This document shows positions 8,567-17,139 of a stretch of 64,000 nt of DNA, piece after piece. The DNA comes from Microbacterium sp. MYb45. GTDB taxonomy: Bacteria > Actinomycetota > Actinomycetes > Actinomycetales > Microbacteriaceae. The stretch is from contig NZ_PCPG01000006.1 in NCBI RefSeq assembly GCF_002979655.1, positions 87,700 to 151,699 on the forward strand. The letters are read 5' to 3'. A program made the translations under genes and the position numbers. The notes beneath the pieces are model-generated. The model was given only the letters and a program-made list of their open reading frames with translations, ran no database searches and was not told the origin of the DNA. Within the stretch, counting starts at the first letter, position 1. Every line of letters starts with the position of its first letter.

Positions 8567-9625
8567 TCACTCGCCCCAGACGCCCGATTCCAGGAACCGA
8601 TCGAGCCGCGCGCGATGTGGGGCGAGGTCCCAGCCCTGCGCCGCGACCCACTCATCGGAGTAGTACGTGCCCGCGTAGCGGACGCCGCTGTCGCAGATCA
8701 GGGTGACGACGCTGCCGGTCTCGCCCGCGGCCCGCATCCGGGCGATCAGCTGGAACGCGCCGTACAGGTTCGTGCCGGTTGAGCCGCCGGCCCAGTGCAG
8801 GGTGCGCTCGCGAAGCATCCGGATCGCGGCGATCGACCCGGCATCCGGCACCCGGATCATCTCGTCGATCACGGTGGGCACGAACGAGGCCTCGACCTGC
8901 GGCCGGCCGATGCCCTCGATGCGGCTCGGGCGTCCGGCGGGCGGGTCGACCGTGCCGGCCCAGCCGTCGTAGAACGCGGAGCCCTCGGGGTCGACCACGG
9001 CGACCTTCGTCTCGTGGCGGCGGTACTTCACGTACCGCCCGAACGTCGCACTCGTGCCGCCGGTTCCGGCGCCGGTCACGATCCAGGTGGGGATCGGATG
9101 CCGCTCCTGCGCGAGCTGACTGAACACGCTCTCCGCGATGTTGTTGTTGCCTCGCCAGTCGGTCGCGCGCTCGGCGAACGTGAACTGGTCGAGGTAGTGG
9201 CCGGTGCAGTCGGACGCGAGGCGCTGCGCCTCGGGCGACATGTCTTCGGCGCGGTCGACGAAGTGGCAGGTGCCACCGTAGAACTCGATGAGGTCGATCT
9301 TCTCCTGCACGGTCGAGCGCGGGACGACGGTGATGAACGGCAGCCCCAGCATGCGGGCGAAGTACGCCTCGGAGACGGCGGTCGATCCGCTCGACGACTC
9401 CACGAGCGTGGTGTCCTCCCGGATGCGGCCGTTGACCAGTCCGTAGAGGAGGAGCGAGCGCGCCAGACGGTGCTTGAGTGACCCGGTCGGGTGGACGGAC
9501 TCGTCCTTGAGGTACAGGTCGATGCCCCACTCGGGCGGCAGCGGGAAGAGGTGCAGGTGCGTGTCGGCACTGCGGTTCGCGTCGGCTTCCAGCAGGGCGA
9601 TCGCGGTGCTGGTCCAGTCGCTCAT
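8567..9625 (-). CDS. cds1: PLP-dependent L-cysteine desulfhydrase, Cds1-like
   Basis: 352 residues of the cysteine synthase/CBS fold (type II PLP). The PLP lysine is K51 in [23 protein letters not shown] is the substrate loop and [15 protein letters not shown] the phosphate-binding glycine loop. The overall sequence, including [21 protein letters not shown] cut to its recognisable parts ([19 protein letters not shown]), matches the mycobacterial Cds1 group, which breaks cysteine into H2S, pyruvate and ammonia. The start at 9625 was chosen over 9658 because similarity begins at MSDWTSTAI; both are possible. The neighbouring ACT protein and cupin lie on the same strand. Confidence 0.82.
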   Translation of the reverse strand: MSDWTSTAIALLEADANRSADTHLHLFPLPPEWGIDLYLKDESVHPTGSLKHRLARSLLLYGLVNGRIREDTTLVESSSGSTAVSEAYFARMLGLPFITVVPRSTVQEKIDLIEFYGGTCHFVDRAEDMSPEAQRLASDCTGHYLDQFTFAERATDWRGNNNIAESVFSQLAQERHPIPTWIVTGAGTGGTSATFGRYVKYRRHETKVAVVDPEGSAFYDGWAGTVDPPAGRPSRIEGIGRPQVEASFVPTVIDEMIRVPDAGSIAAIRMLRERTLHWAGGSTGTNLYGAFQLIARMRAAGETGSVVTLICDSGVRYAGTYYSDEWVAAQGWDLAPHRARLDRFLESGVWGE

Positions 9626-9668
9626 ACCCTCGAGACTATCGGCCGCCTCGTCGATCATCCGGGTGCGC

Positions 9669-10025
9669 TCACCCCTCGGCGGGATGTTCCGGCCCGAGTG
9701 TCGATGCCATCGGTTCGCCCGCCGCATCGCCCTTGAGTTCGACGAGGATGGTGTGCGTCGGCGTCGTCCCGGTGTTCTCGCCGGAGTGACGCTGCGCCGG
9801 TATCCAGACCGCCTGCCCGGAGGTGAGGGCCGTGTCGAACGTCCGCTCCCCGGCGCTGAGGCGACGAGAGAAATCGCTGAGGGTGATCATCACACTGTTC
9901 GGATGATCGTGCGGCGTCGTCTTGTCGCCGGGGACGTCGGTGTATTCGAGCACGCGGACGTGCTCGTTCTCCCAGAGGGTGCGGTAGTGGTCGGGGTTGG
10001 TCAAGGTGGGATCGTCGGTGATCAT
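9669..10025 (-). CDS. Small cupin-domain protein
   Basis: 118 residues from the ATG at 10025. A single cupin barrel with motif 1 [20 protein letters not shown] (metal-binding histidines HDH) and motif 2 [17 protein letters not shown]. The [17 protein letters not shown] opening is common in actinobacterial cupins of unknown function. It is 43 bases upstream of the Cds1-like gene on the same strand and could share its transcript, suggesting a cysteine dioxygenase-like or sensor role, but it lacks a thiol dioxygenase signature. Function unknown. Confidence 0.8.
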   Translation of the reverse strand: MITDDPTLTNPDHYRTLWENEHVRVLEYTDVPGDKTTPHDHPNSVMITLSDFSRRLSAGERTFDTALTSGQAVWIPAQRHSGENTGTTPTHTILVELKGDAAGEPMASTLGPEHPAEG

Positions 10026-10101
10026 GCGGTGACGGTACACCCCTCGCGGCGGCGCCGTCAGACCCACTTCCGCGTCCGGGTGCCGGGGCGCCCGGAACCG
10101 C

Positions 10102-10779
10102 TCAGGGCGCCGTCGCGTGGCGCAGCCAGCGCTCGATGCCGGCGATGTGCGCGGTCGTCAGCGAGGTCGCCAGTGCGGGGTCGCGCTGGGCGACCGCGTC
10201 GGCGATCGCCCGGTGCTCCGACAGGGTGCGCTCGACGGCCCCCGTCTCGGTGAGTCCGCGCCAGGCGCGGGCGCGCACCGTCTGGCTGCTCAGGTGCTCG
10301 ATCAGGCTCGCGAGGTACGCATTGCCCGCCATCGCCACGATCTCGCGGTGGAATCGGATGTCGTGGTCGACGAGCTCCTCGATGCTCACGGAGGCATCCA
10401 CGCCCTCGACCTCGCGCTGCAGCTCGGCGATCTGCTCGTCGGTGCCCAGCGTGGCGGCGAGGCCGGATGCCTGCGACTCCAGCATCCGGCGCACGGCGAA
10501 GATCTCGAGCATCGAGTCGTCGTCGTGCATGTCGACGACGAACGAGATCGCCTCCAGCAGCAGGTGGGGCTCGAGACTCGTCACATAGGTGCCGTCGCCG
10601 CGCCGCACGTCGAGCACGCGGATGACCTCGAGCGCCTTGACCGCCTCGCGCATCGAGCTGCGGGAGAGACCGAGCCGCTCGGAGAGCTCCTTCTCCGGAG
10701 GCAGGCGATCGCCGGGGGTCAGCTCGCCCGACACGATCATCGCCTTGATCTTCGCGATCGCGTCGTCCGTCACAGCCAT
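10102..10779 (-). CDS. FadR-type GntR regulator of the fucose locus
   Basis: 225 residues. N-terminal winged helix (residues ~5-70: VSGELTPGDRLPPEKELSERL, LGLSRSSMREAVKALEV) and a C-terminal all-helical FCD domain with the metal/ligand-binding residues in DHDIRFHREIVAMAGN and the closing ...LSEHRAIADAV. It is divergent from the lactonase gene, and a 10-base element in the 46-base gap recurs in the promoter of the dehydratase gene 2.7 kb away. This makes it the probable local repressor, with a sugar acid such as 2-keto-3-deoxyfuconate as plausible inducer (inference). Confidence 0.9.
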   Translation of the reverse strand: MAVTDDAIAKIKAMIVSGELTPGDRLPPEKELSERLGLSRSSMREAVKALEVIRVLDVRRGDGTYVTSLEPHLLLEAISFVVDMHDDDSMLEIFAVRRMLESQASGLAATLGTDEQIAELQREVEGVDASVSIEELVDHDIRFHREIVAMAGNAYLASLIEHLSSQTVRARAWRGLTETGAVERTLSEHRAIADAVAQRDPALATSLTTAHIAGIERWLRHATAP

Positions 10780-10799
10780 GGCGTCATCCTAGCGATTGC

Positions 10800-10809
10800 T
10801 CCGATGTCT
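10800..10809. promoter_or_regulatory. Half-site TCCGATGTCT shared with the fucose dehydratase promoter
   Basis: TCCGATGTCT here is the exact reverse complement of AGACATCGGA at 13477-13486, the left part of the palindrome in the dehydratase promoter. It lies between the regulator and lactonase starts. A regulatory link between the two promoters is inferred. Confidence 0.45.
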
Positions 10810-10825
10810 GCGGCAGGATGAGGGG

Positions 10826-11800
10826 ATGCGAGTTCTCGATGCACATCTGCACCTGTGGGATCCGGAGGCGCTGACCTACACGTGGCTCGAAGGCCCGATG
10901 GCGTACCGGTTCGCCGACCTGGAACTCGAGCACGCCCGCCTGGAACGTGCCGAGACCGAGAAGTGCGTGTTCGTGCAGGCCGGGACCGTCGACGACGACT
11001 TCCTCGATGAGGTGCTCTGGGTCGCAGGGCTCGCGCCCGCGCTCGGAGTGGTCGGCATCGTCGCCGGCATCCGCCTCGACCGGGGGACCGACACGGTCGC
11101 GCACCTCGAAGGTCTCGCGGCCGAGCCGCTCGTCGTCGGCGTGCGGCACAACCTGCAGGGCGAGCCCGACGGACTGGCGGTGTCGGCGGCCTTCGTGACC
11201 GGTGCGCGCGAGGTCGCCGCGCGCGGTCTGACCTTCGACGCGTGCGTGCGCGCCGCGCAGCTGCCGGATGTCGCCCGCCTCGCCGGAGCCATCCCAGAGC
11301 TGCGGCTCGTACTCGATCATCTGGGGAAGCCCGCCGTGGGCACGGCCGCGGCTCCGCTGGCGCCGACCCCGGAATGGGCCCGCGACCTGACCGAGCTGGC
11401 GCGGCATCCGAACACCTTCTGCAAGCTCTCGGGTCTGCCCGGCGAGGCCGGTGGCGACTGGGATGCCGCGCAGCTGATCCCGTTCCTCGATGTGGCGGCC
11501 GATGCGTTCGGGATCGAGCGGCTGATGTGGGGGAGCGACTGGCCCGTCTCGGTCATCGGACCGGCCGAGGACGACGACCCGCACGCACCGGAGGACGGCT
11601 CGCCGACCTACCAGCCCACGGCCCGCACGCGCTGGGCCGACACGGTGATCGCCTGGGCGGATGCGCGGGGGCATGACCTCGACGCGATCTTCTGGACCAC
11701 CGCCGAGCAGTTCTATCGCACGGATGCCCGGCCGCAGGCGCCGACCGTGGAGCCTCCGCGTCACGGCATCCGGGGCTGGTTCCGCGGCAGCCGCGGCTGA
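10826..11800 (+). CDS. Amidohydrolase-family lactonase, L-fuconolactonase-like
   Basis: 324 residues from ATG 10826 (AGGGG just before it). A metal-dependent TIM-barrel hydrolase of the amidohydrolase_2 group: DAHLHLWDPEALTYTWL at the start, the LDHLGKPAV motif in mid-chain and LMWGSDWPVSV near the end. This set is typical of L-fuconolactone, L-rhamnonolactone and 4-sulfomuconolactone hydrolases. With the dehydratase, dehydrogenase and FAH-type hydrolase next door it fits L-fucono-1,5-lactone to L-fuconate. It converges on the short-chain dehydrogenase gene with 13 bases between stops. Confidence 0.87.
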   Translation: MRVLDAHLHLWDPEALTYTWLEGPMAYRFADLELEHARLERAETEKCVFVQAGTVDDDFLDEVLWVAGLAPALGVVGIVAGIRLDRGTDTVAHLEGLAAEPLVVGVRHNLQGEPDGLAVSAAFVTGAREVAARGLTFDACVRAAQLPDVARLAGAIPELRLVLDHLGKPAVGTAAAPLAPTPEWARDLTELARHPNTFCKLSGLPGEAGGDWDAAQLIPFLDVAADAFGIERLMWGSDWPVSVIGPAEDDDPHAPEDGSPTYQPTARTRWADTVIAWADARGHDLDAIFWTTAEQFYRTDARPQAPTVEPPRHGIRGWFRGSRG

Positions 11801-11813
11801 CGCCGGGCGGAAC

Positions 11814-12563
11814 TCACTCCGCGCGAAGCCGCAACCGCGCCATGCCGCCGTCGACCTCGATGGACGTGCCGGTCGTCGAACCGGCCCCGGGGCTCACGAG
11901 GTAGGCGACCGCGGCGGCGACCTCATCGGGGTCGACGAGCCGTCCGTGCGGTTGGCGGGCCTCGAGCGCGGCGCGTTCGGCCGCGGGGTCGGTCGCCGAG
12001 TCGAGCAGTCGCCCGACCCAGGGGGTGTCGGCCGTGCCGGGGTTGACCGCGTTCACCCGGATACCCTCGCGCAGGTGGTCGGCCGCCATCGCGCGGGTCA
12101 GCGCCGAGACGGCCCCCTTCGACGCGCTGTAGAGCGCCCGCTGCGGGAGTCCGGTGGTGGAGGCGATGGATGCCGTGTTGCAGACCGCCGCCGCCGGCGA
12201 CTTCCGCAGCCAGGGCAGTGCCGACGCCGTCACACGGGCGATGCCGGTGACGTTGATCGAGAGCACGCGCGCCCACTCGTCGTCGTCGTTCGCCGCGACG
12301 TCGCCCTGCGCGCCGATCCCGGCGTTGTTCACGACGATGTCGATGCGCCCGAACCTCTCGGCCACGGCCGCGACCGCCACGTCGACGCTTGCGCGATCCG
12401 AGACGTCGGCGGTGAAGGCCGTGAACGCGGGGTCGGCCGCGGCGGTGTCGCGGTCGAGGATCGCGATGGTCGCCCCGTCGGCGCGCAGGCGCTGTGCGAT
12501 CGCCGCACCGATCCCGGATGCTCCGCCGGTGACGATCGCCACCAGTCCGTCGAGTGCGCTCAT
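11814..12563 (-). CDS. Short-chain dehydrogenase, likely 2-keto-3-deoxy-L-fuconate dehydrogenase
   Basis: 249 residues. Classical SDR: TGGASGIG cofactor loop (residues ~12-19), NNAG, and a Ser-Tyr-Lys triad in TASIAST...YSASKG; D in AILDRD favours NAD over NADP. The start at 12563 overlaps the stop of the FAH-family gene by 4 bases, so they are translated as a pair. In the Xanthomonas L-fucose route an SDR oxidises 2-keto-3-deoxy-L-fuconate to the 2,4-diketo acid; the operon partner, a diketo-acid hydrolase, supports that step. The exact substrate cannot be read from sequence. Confidence 0.87.
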   Translation of the reverse strand: MSALDGLVAIVTGGASGIGAAIAQRLRADGATIAILDRDTAAADPAFTAFTADVSDRASVDVAVAAVAERFGRIDIVVNNAGIGAQGDVAANDDDEWARVLSINVTGIARVTASALPWLRKSPAAAVCNTASIASTTGLPQRALYSASKGAVSALTRAMAADHLREGIRVNAVNPGTADTPWVGRLLDSATDPAAERAALEARQPHGRLVDPDEVAAAVAYLVSPGAGSTTGTSIEVDGGMARLRLRAE

Positions 12564-13420
12564 CTCTGTGCCTCCCATGCCACGAACTCCTGCCGCTGCC
12601 GGCCGAGGCCGTCGATCTCGATCTCGACCACGTCGCCGGGTGCGAGGTAGGGGTACTTGCCCGAGAGGGCCACGCCCTGCGGGGTGCCGGTGAGGATCAG
12701 GTCGCCCGGCTCGAGCGTCACGTACTGCGACAGGTGGTGCACGATGTGCTCGACCGTGAAGATCATGTCGCTCGTGTTCGAGTCCTGCCGCGGCTCGCCG
12801 TTCACGAAGCTGCGCAGTCCGAGCGCGTGGTGGTCGACCTCGTCGGGAGTGACGAGCCACGGGCCGGTGGGGTTGAATCCCGGGGCGATCTTGCCCTTGG
12901 ACCACTGCCCGCCCGACGCCTCGATCTGGAACGCCCGCTCCGAGACGTCGTTCGCGGCGACGAAGCCGGCCACGTGGGCGAGCGACTCCTCGGGGGAGTC
13001 GAGGTAGGCCGCGCGAGCGCCGATCACGATGCCGAGCTCGACCTCCCAGTCGGTCTTCTCGCTGCCGCGGGGGATCGTCACCGCGTCGTCGGGTCCGACC
13101 ACCGTGTTGGGCGTCTTCAGGAACAGGATGGGGATGGTCGGCGGCTCCGAACCCGACTCGGCCGCGTGGGCGGCGTAGTTCATGCCGATGCAGATCACGG
13201 CGCTCGGACGGGCGATCGGTGCGCCGATGCGCATCGCCGCGGCATCCGCGAGTTCCGGAAGCTCCCCGGCATCGCGGGCCGCCGAGACCCTGGCGACGAA
13301 GTCGCTCTCGAGGAAGTCGCCGTTCACATCGGATGTCAGAGAGCGGAGGTCGAGGTAGTGGTCACCCTCCACGAGGACGGGGATCTCCGTGCCGGGGGTG
13401 CCGAGCCGCGCGAACTTCAT
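12560..13420 (-). CDS. FAH-family hydrolase, likely 2,4-diketo-3-deoxy-L-fuconate hydrolase
   Basis: 286 residues from ATG 13420. Fumarylacetoacetate hydrolase fold: CIGMNYAAHAAESGSEPPT, the metal ligands in DWEVELGIVIG, AANDVSERAFQ, and the closing ILTGTPQGVALS. Members cleave a C-C bond of beta-diketo acids with Mg2+. In the L-fucose and L-rhamnose diketo pathways the product is pyruvate plus L-lactate. It is the first gene of a two-gene operon with the SDR and is divergent from the dehydratase; the 124-base gap holds the palindromic operator. Confidence 0.88.
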   Translation of the reverse strand: MKFARLGTPGTEIPVLVEGDHYLDLRSLTSDVNGDFLESDFVARVSAARDAGELPELADAAAMRIGAPIARPSAVICIGMNYAAHAAESGSEPPTIPILFLKTPNTVVGPDDAVTIPRGSEKTDWEVELGIVIGARAAYLDSPEESLAHVAGFVAANDVSERAFQIEASGGQWSKGKIAPGFNPTGPWLVTPDEVDHHALGLRSFVNGEPRQDSNTSDMIFTVEHIVHHLSQYVTLEPGDLILTGTPQGVALSGKYPYLAPGDVVEIEIDGLGRQRQEFVAWEAQR

Positions 13421-13466
13421 GATTCTCCTGATCGGTGGGGAGGCCACGACGCTGCGGCCCATCTCG

Positions 13467-13496
13467 TTGACAGTATAGACATCGGATGTTTACACT
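13467..13496 (+). promoter_or_regulatory. Promoter of the fuconate dehydratase gene with palindromic operator in its spacer
   Basis: A -35 box TTGACA (13467-13472) and -10 box TACACT (13491-13496) are 18 bases apart. The spacer carries the palindrome ACATCGGATGT (13479-13489), flanked by AT-rich bases. A repressor there would block RNA polymerase directly. The AGACATCGGA core recurs inverted beside the GntR regulator gene. Confidence 0.65.
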
Positions 13497-13544
13497 CCAA
13501 GGTATCCGCACGGAAGAGATCCGCCGTGCACGGAGAGGACCCCC

Positions 13545-14840
13545 GTGACCCGTATCGTCGCCCTCGACACCACCGACATCCGCTTCCCGACGTCGTTGAG
13601 CCTGGACGGTTCGGACGCGATGAACCCCGACCCCGACTACTCCGCCGCGTACGTGATCGTGCGCACGGACGCCGAGGACGGCATCGAGGGCCACGCGTTC
13701 GTCTTCACGATCGGGCGGGGCAACGACGTGCAGGTCGCCGGGATCGACGCGCTCGCGGACCACCTCGTCGGCCGCGAGCTCGAACCCCTGCTCGACGACA
13801 TGGGCGGCACTTACCGGGCGATCATCGGCGACTCGCAGCTGCGCTGGCTCGGCCCCGAGAAGGGCGTCATGCACATGGCCATCGGCGCCGTCATCAACGC
13901 CCTGTGGGACATCAAGGCCAAGCGCGCGGGGCTGCCCCTCTGGCAGCTGCTCGCCCGGATGACCCCGGAAGAACTCGTCGACGTCGTCGACTTCCGCTAC
14001 CTCACGAACGCCCTCACCCGCGAGGATGCCCTCGACATCCTGCGTGCCGTCGAGCCGGGGCGTGCCGAACGGGAAGAGCAGCTGCTCGCCACCGGGTACC
14101 CGGCCTACACGACGAGTCCCGGCTGGCTCGGATACTCCGACGAGAAGCTCGAGCGGCTGGCCCGCGAGGCCATGGCCGACGGCTTCACGCAGATCAAGCT
14201 CAAGGTCGGCGCCGACCTGCAGGACGATATCCGTCGCTTCCGCAAGGCGCGTGAGGTGTGTGGACCGGACTTCCCCATCGCGATCGACGCGAACCAGCGC
14301 TGGGAGGTGTCGGAGGCGATCGAGTGGGTGAACGCGCTCGCCGAGTTCCACCCCGCGTGGATCGAGGAGCCGACCAGCCCCGACGACGTGCTCGGGCACG
14401 CCGAGATCGCGCGCGGCGTGGCACCGATCCGCGTCGCCACCGGCGAGCACGCCCAGAACCGTGTCATCTTCAAGCAGCTGCTGCAGGCGGATGCCATCTC
14501 CGTCATGCAGATCGATGCCGTGCGCGTCGGCGGCGTCAACGAGAACATCGCCAACCTGCTGCTCGCCGCCAAGTTCGGCGTGCCGGTGTGCCCGCACGCG
14601 GGTGGGGTGGGCCTGTGCGAAGCGGTGCAGCACCTGTCGATGTTCGACTTCGTCGCGGTCACCGGCACCCGCGAGGGCCGCATGATCGAGTTCGTCGACC
14701 ACCTGCACGAGCACTTCGTCGTGCCGACCGACATCCGGGGTGGCTCCTACAGGGCGCCCACTGCTCCCGGGAACGGCATGGAGATGAAGGCCGACACCAT
14801 CGCGGCGTACACCTGGCGGGGCGCGTACATCGGCGCCTGA
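13545..14840 (+). CDS. Enolase-superfamily L-fuconate dehydratase
   Basis: 431 residues from the GTG at 13545 (GGAGAGGA upstream). The mandelate racemase/enolase layout is intact: Lys pair in QIKLKVGAD, metal ligands in [19 protein letters not shown] and ATGEHAQN, and a C-terminal His in [14 protein letters not shown]. The opening [20 protein letters not shown] and the length match L-fuconate dehydratases, which convert L-fuconate to 2-keto-3-deoxy-L-fuconate. It is divergent from the FAH/SDR pair and converges on the CGNR gene 9 bases after its stop. No fucose dehydrogenase or sugar transporter is visible nearby. Confidence 0.92.
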   Translation: MTRIVALDTTDIRFPTSLSLDGSDAMNPDPDYSAAYVIVRTDAEDGIEGHAFVFTIGRGNDVQVAGIDALADHLVGRELEPLLDDMGGTYRAIIGDSQLRWLGPEKGVMHMAIGAVINALWDIKAKRAGLPLWQLLARMTPEELVDVVDFRYLTNALTREDALDILRAVEPGRAEREEQLLATGYPAYTTSPGWLGYSDEKLERLAREAMADGFTQIKLKVGADLQDDIRRFRKAREVCGPDFPIAIDANQRWEVSEAIEWVNALAEFHPAWIEEPTSPDDVLGHAEIARGVAPIRVATGEHAQNRVIFKQLLQADAISVMQIDAVRVGGVNENIANLLLAAKFGVPVCPHAGGVGLCEAVQHLSMFDFVAVTGTREGRMIEFVDHLHEHFVVPTDIRGGSYRAPTAPGNGMEMKADTIAAYTWRGAYIGA

Positions 14841-14849
14841 GTCCGCGCG

Positions 14850-15386
14850 TCAGTCCGCGGCCCGGCGCGCGCGATAGGCGGCGACGGCGTTGCGGTTCGC
14901 GCAGGTCGTCGAGCAGTAGCGCTTCGAGCGGTTGCGGGAGAGATCCAGGGCGATCGCCAGGCAGGTGTCATCCGCACACACGGAGAGGCGCGAGCCCTCC
15001 TCGGCGCGGATGACGTCGATCAGCGCCATCGCGGTCTCGATCAGCACGCGCTCCGCCAGCGGATGCTCGTCGGCCACGGCATGGAGGTGCCAATCGACCC
15101 CGTCGTGGCGGAGCAGTCGCGGGGTGAGGCGGGACTCGGCGAGGGCGGCGTTGACGAGTTCGGCCATCTCGTCGCGCGGCGCCAGCAGCATGGATCGCAG
15201 ACGCGGGCGCAGGCGGCGCAGGGAGGCGAGCTCGTCTTCATCGCGGTCGAGTCGTCCGGTGTAGGGGAACTCGCGGAGGAAGGCGCGCTCGTCGTCGAGG
15301 TCGACCAGCGTGTCCGGATCCTCGGCCGAGTTCACGAGCCAGACGGCGGCGCGGAGGCCCTCTTGGGTGTCATCGGTGAAGATCAC
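14850..15386 (-). CDS. CGNR zinc-finger (ABATE-domain) regulator
   Basis: 178 residues. N-terminal stress-response-type domain (AVWLVNSAEDPDTL...) and a C-terminal zinc finger C-x4-C...C-x3-C: VCADDTCLAIALDLSRN then RYCSTTCANRNAVAAYRARR. The usual CGNR tetrapeptide is CANR here. These are presumed one-component DNA-binding regulators. It is divergent from the EamA transporter with 39 bases between starts, so that transporter is its probable target. Confidence 0.88.
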   Translation of the reverse strand: MIFTDDTQEGLRAAVWLVNSAEDPDTLVDLDDERAFLREFPYTGRLDRDEDELASLRRLRPRLRSMLLAPRDEMAELVNAALAESRLTPRLLRHDGVDWHLHAVADEHPLAERVLIETAMALIDVIRAEEGSRLSVCADDTCLAIALDLSRNRSKRYCSTTCANRNAVAAYRARRAAD

Positions 15387-15425
15387 GTTGACATCTTACA
15401 GCGTGCGCGAGTAGCGTCATCGATC

Positions 15426-16433
15426 ATGGGCAGGGTGAGTGATGACAGCGTGGCGGTCGCGTCCGCACGCGGTGTGCGTCTGGGGCTGCCGCTCGCCATC
15501 GCGGCCGCGCTGTCGTTCGGCATGTCCGGCGCGTGGGCGCGCGGGCTCATCGACGCGGGGTGGACGCCGGGGGCCGCGGTCACCGCACGCATCTGGGTGG
15601 CGGCCCTCGTGCTGCTCATCCCCACGATCTTGTCGCTGCGCGGGCGGTGGGGTCTCCTTCGCCGCAACGCCGGCATGATCCTCGCCTACGGACTGCTCGC
15701 CGTCACCGCGACCCAGCTCTTCTACTTCCAGGCCGTCGCCGTCATGGATGTGGGGCTGGCGCTGCTCATCGAGTACACGGCACCGGTCGCGGTGCTGCTG
15801 TGGCTGTGGCTGCGACGGGGCGAGCGGCCGACGCGCCGCAGCACCATCGGGGCGGCCATCGCCATCGTCGGGCTGGTGCTCATGCTCGACATCCTCACGG
15901 GGGCCGATGTGAACGTGGCCGGCATCCTGTGGGCGCTCGGAGCCATGGTCGGGGCGGCGACCTACTTCGTGCTCTCGGCCAGAGTCGACACGGGGCTGCC
16001 GCCGCTCGCGCTCGCCGGCAGCGGGCTGCTGATCGGTGCACTCGGTCTCACGGCGGCCGGGGCGATCGGCGTCCTGCCGATCGCGTGGACGACCGACGAC
16101 ATCGCCTACCGTTTCGGCAGTGTGCCCTGGTTCGTCCCCGTGCTGGCGATCGGTGTCGTGGCGACGGCCCTCGCGTACCTGCTCGGCATCGCCTCGACAC
16201 GGATGCTGGGTTCGCGGCTCGCCTCCTTCGTCGCGCTCGCCGAGGTGGTCGCCGCGCTCCTGTTCGGCTGGCTGCTGCTCGGCCAGCTTCCCGATCTGCT
16301 GCAGGGGCTCGGCGGAGTGCTCGTTCTCGTGGGGGTCATCGTGGTCAAGCTGGGGGAGCCTGTCGCTCCGGAGTTCGTGGAGCCGGTGCCCACCCCCGGG
16401 AATGTATACGGGAAGCCCGTAGAAAAAGACTGA
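15426..16433 (+). CDS. EamA/DMT family exporter, RhtA-like
   Basis: 335 residues with ten predicted membrane helices in two repeated halves (EamA domain twice): first half from GLPLAIAAALSFGMSGAWARG, second from AGILWALGAMVGAATYFVL, ending LLGQLPDLLQGLGGVLVLVGVIVV. The second half shows the SRLASFVALAEVVAALLFGW signature of amino-acid or metabolite exporters. The frame is open far upstream, but the ATG at 15426 begins the recognisable domain. Its last codons include a copy of the TGTATAC motif that also sits at the prp regulator start. The substrate is unknown. Confidence 0.88.
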   Translation: MGRVSDDSVAVASARGVRLGLPLAIAAALSFGMSGAWARGLIDAGWTPGAAVTARIWVAALVLLIPTILSLRGRWGLLRRNAGMILAYGLLAVTATQLFYFQAVAVMDVGLALLIEYTAPVAVLLWLWLRRGERPTRRSTIGAAIAIVGLVLMLDILTGADVNVAGILWALGAMVGAATYFVLSARVDTGLPPLALAGSGLLIGALGLTAAGAIGVLPIAWTTDDIAYRFGSVPWFVPVLAIGVVATALAYLLGIASTRMLGSRLASFVALAEVVAALLFGWLLLGQLPDLLQGLGGVLVLVGVIVVKLGEPVAPEFVEPVPTPGNVYGKPVEKD

Positions 16434-16462
16434 GAGGCCCGTCCCGCTGCTTTATGTATACA
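16403..16462. promoter_or_regulatory. Paired TGTATAC sites upstream of the prp regulator
   Basis: TGTATACG at 16403-16410, inside the end of the transporter gene, and the perfect palindrome TGTATACA at 16455-16462, 8 bases before the regulator ATG, are 52 bases apart. Sites of this kind are typical of GntR-family regulators, so autoregulation of the whole prp operon is likely. Confidence 0.6.
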
Positions 16463-16470
16463 CTGAGGGC

Positions 16471-17136
16471 ATGCCCCCTGTTGTCGAGCGCTTCTCCGCG
16501 AGTGATCGCGCGTACACGGCCCTGCTCGACGACATCCAGTCGGGTGCTCTTCCGGCCGGCTTCGTTCTCGGGGAGGTCGAGCAGGCCGAGCGTCTCGGTG
16601 TGAGTCGCACTCCGATGCGGGAGGCGCTGCGCCGACTGGCCGGCGACGGTCTCGTCGTCCAGCAGTCGCCGCGCGTCACCGTGGTCGCCGACCTGGATGC
16701 CGATGACATCCGCTCGCTGTTCGAGATCCGCCGCGCGCTGGAGGAGAGCTCCGCCCGGCTCGCCGCCGTGCGGGGGGACGCCGGTCTGTTCGCCGAGCTC
16801 GCCGCGGAGTTCGCGCACGTCGACCTCACCGCTCCCGCAGGCCGTGACGCCTACTACGCGCTGATCGCCCGGTTCGACGGTGCTCTCGATGCGGCCGTCG
16901 CGAACGACTACATCGCCTCGGCCCTGCGCACCGTGCGCACGCACCTCGTGCGCGTGCGCCGGATGGCCCGCGACAAGCCCGCCCGACTCGCGGCATCCGC
17001 CGCCGAGCACCGCACGATCGCCGAGGCGCTCGCCGCCCGCGACGGCGACCTCGCCGCCCATGCCACCCACGTGCACCTGCACAACGCCCTCACCGGCATC
17101 CTCGACTCTCTCGACTCCAGCAACAGCGAAGGATAA
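16471..17136 (+). CDS. GntR/FCD regulator of the methylcitrate operon
   Basis: 221 residues: winged helix at the N-terminus (SGALPAGFVLGEVEQAERLG, then VSRTPMREALRRLAGDG) and a helical FCD ligand domain (DDIRSLFEIRRALEESSARL onwards). It is the first gene of the prp operon, only 3 bases before prpD, so it is co-transcribed with its presumed targets. The FCD ligand would probably be a methylcitrate-cycle intermediate (inference). TGTATACA directly upstream is a likely binding site. Confidence 0.9.
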   Translation: MPPVVERFSASDRAYTALLDDIQSGALPAGFVLGEVEQAERLGVSRTPMREALRRLAGDGLVVQQSPRVTVVADLDADDIRSLFEIRRALEESSARLAAVRGDAGLFAELAAEFAHVDLTAPAGRDAYYALIARFDGALDAAVANDYIASALRTVRTHLVRVRRMARDKPARLAASAAEHRTIAEALAARDGDLAAHATHVHLHNALTGILDSLDSSNSEG

Positions 17137-17139
17137 GAA

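Noticed and set aside
8544..8651. N-terminal extension of the ACT-domain protein to 8651
   Set aside because: The added residues are Arg/Gly-rich and unlike the family; the ACT fold begins exactly at the ATG at 8543.
15063..15425. Upstream extension of the EamA transporter
   Set aside because: It is the antisense of the CGNR gene; the membrane protein begins at ATG 15426 with family-like sequence.
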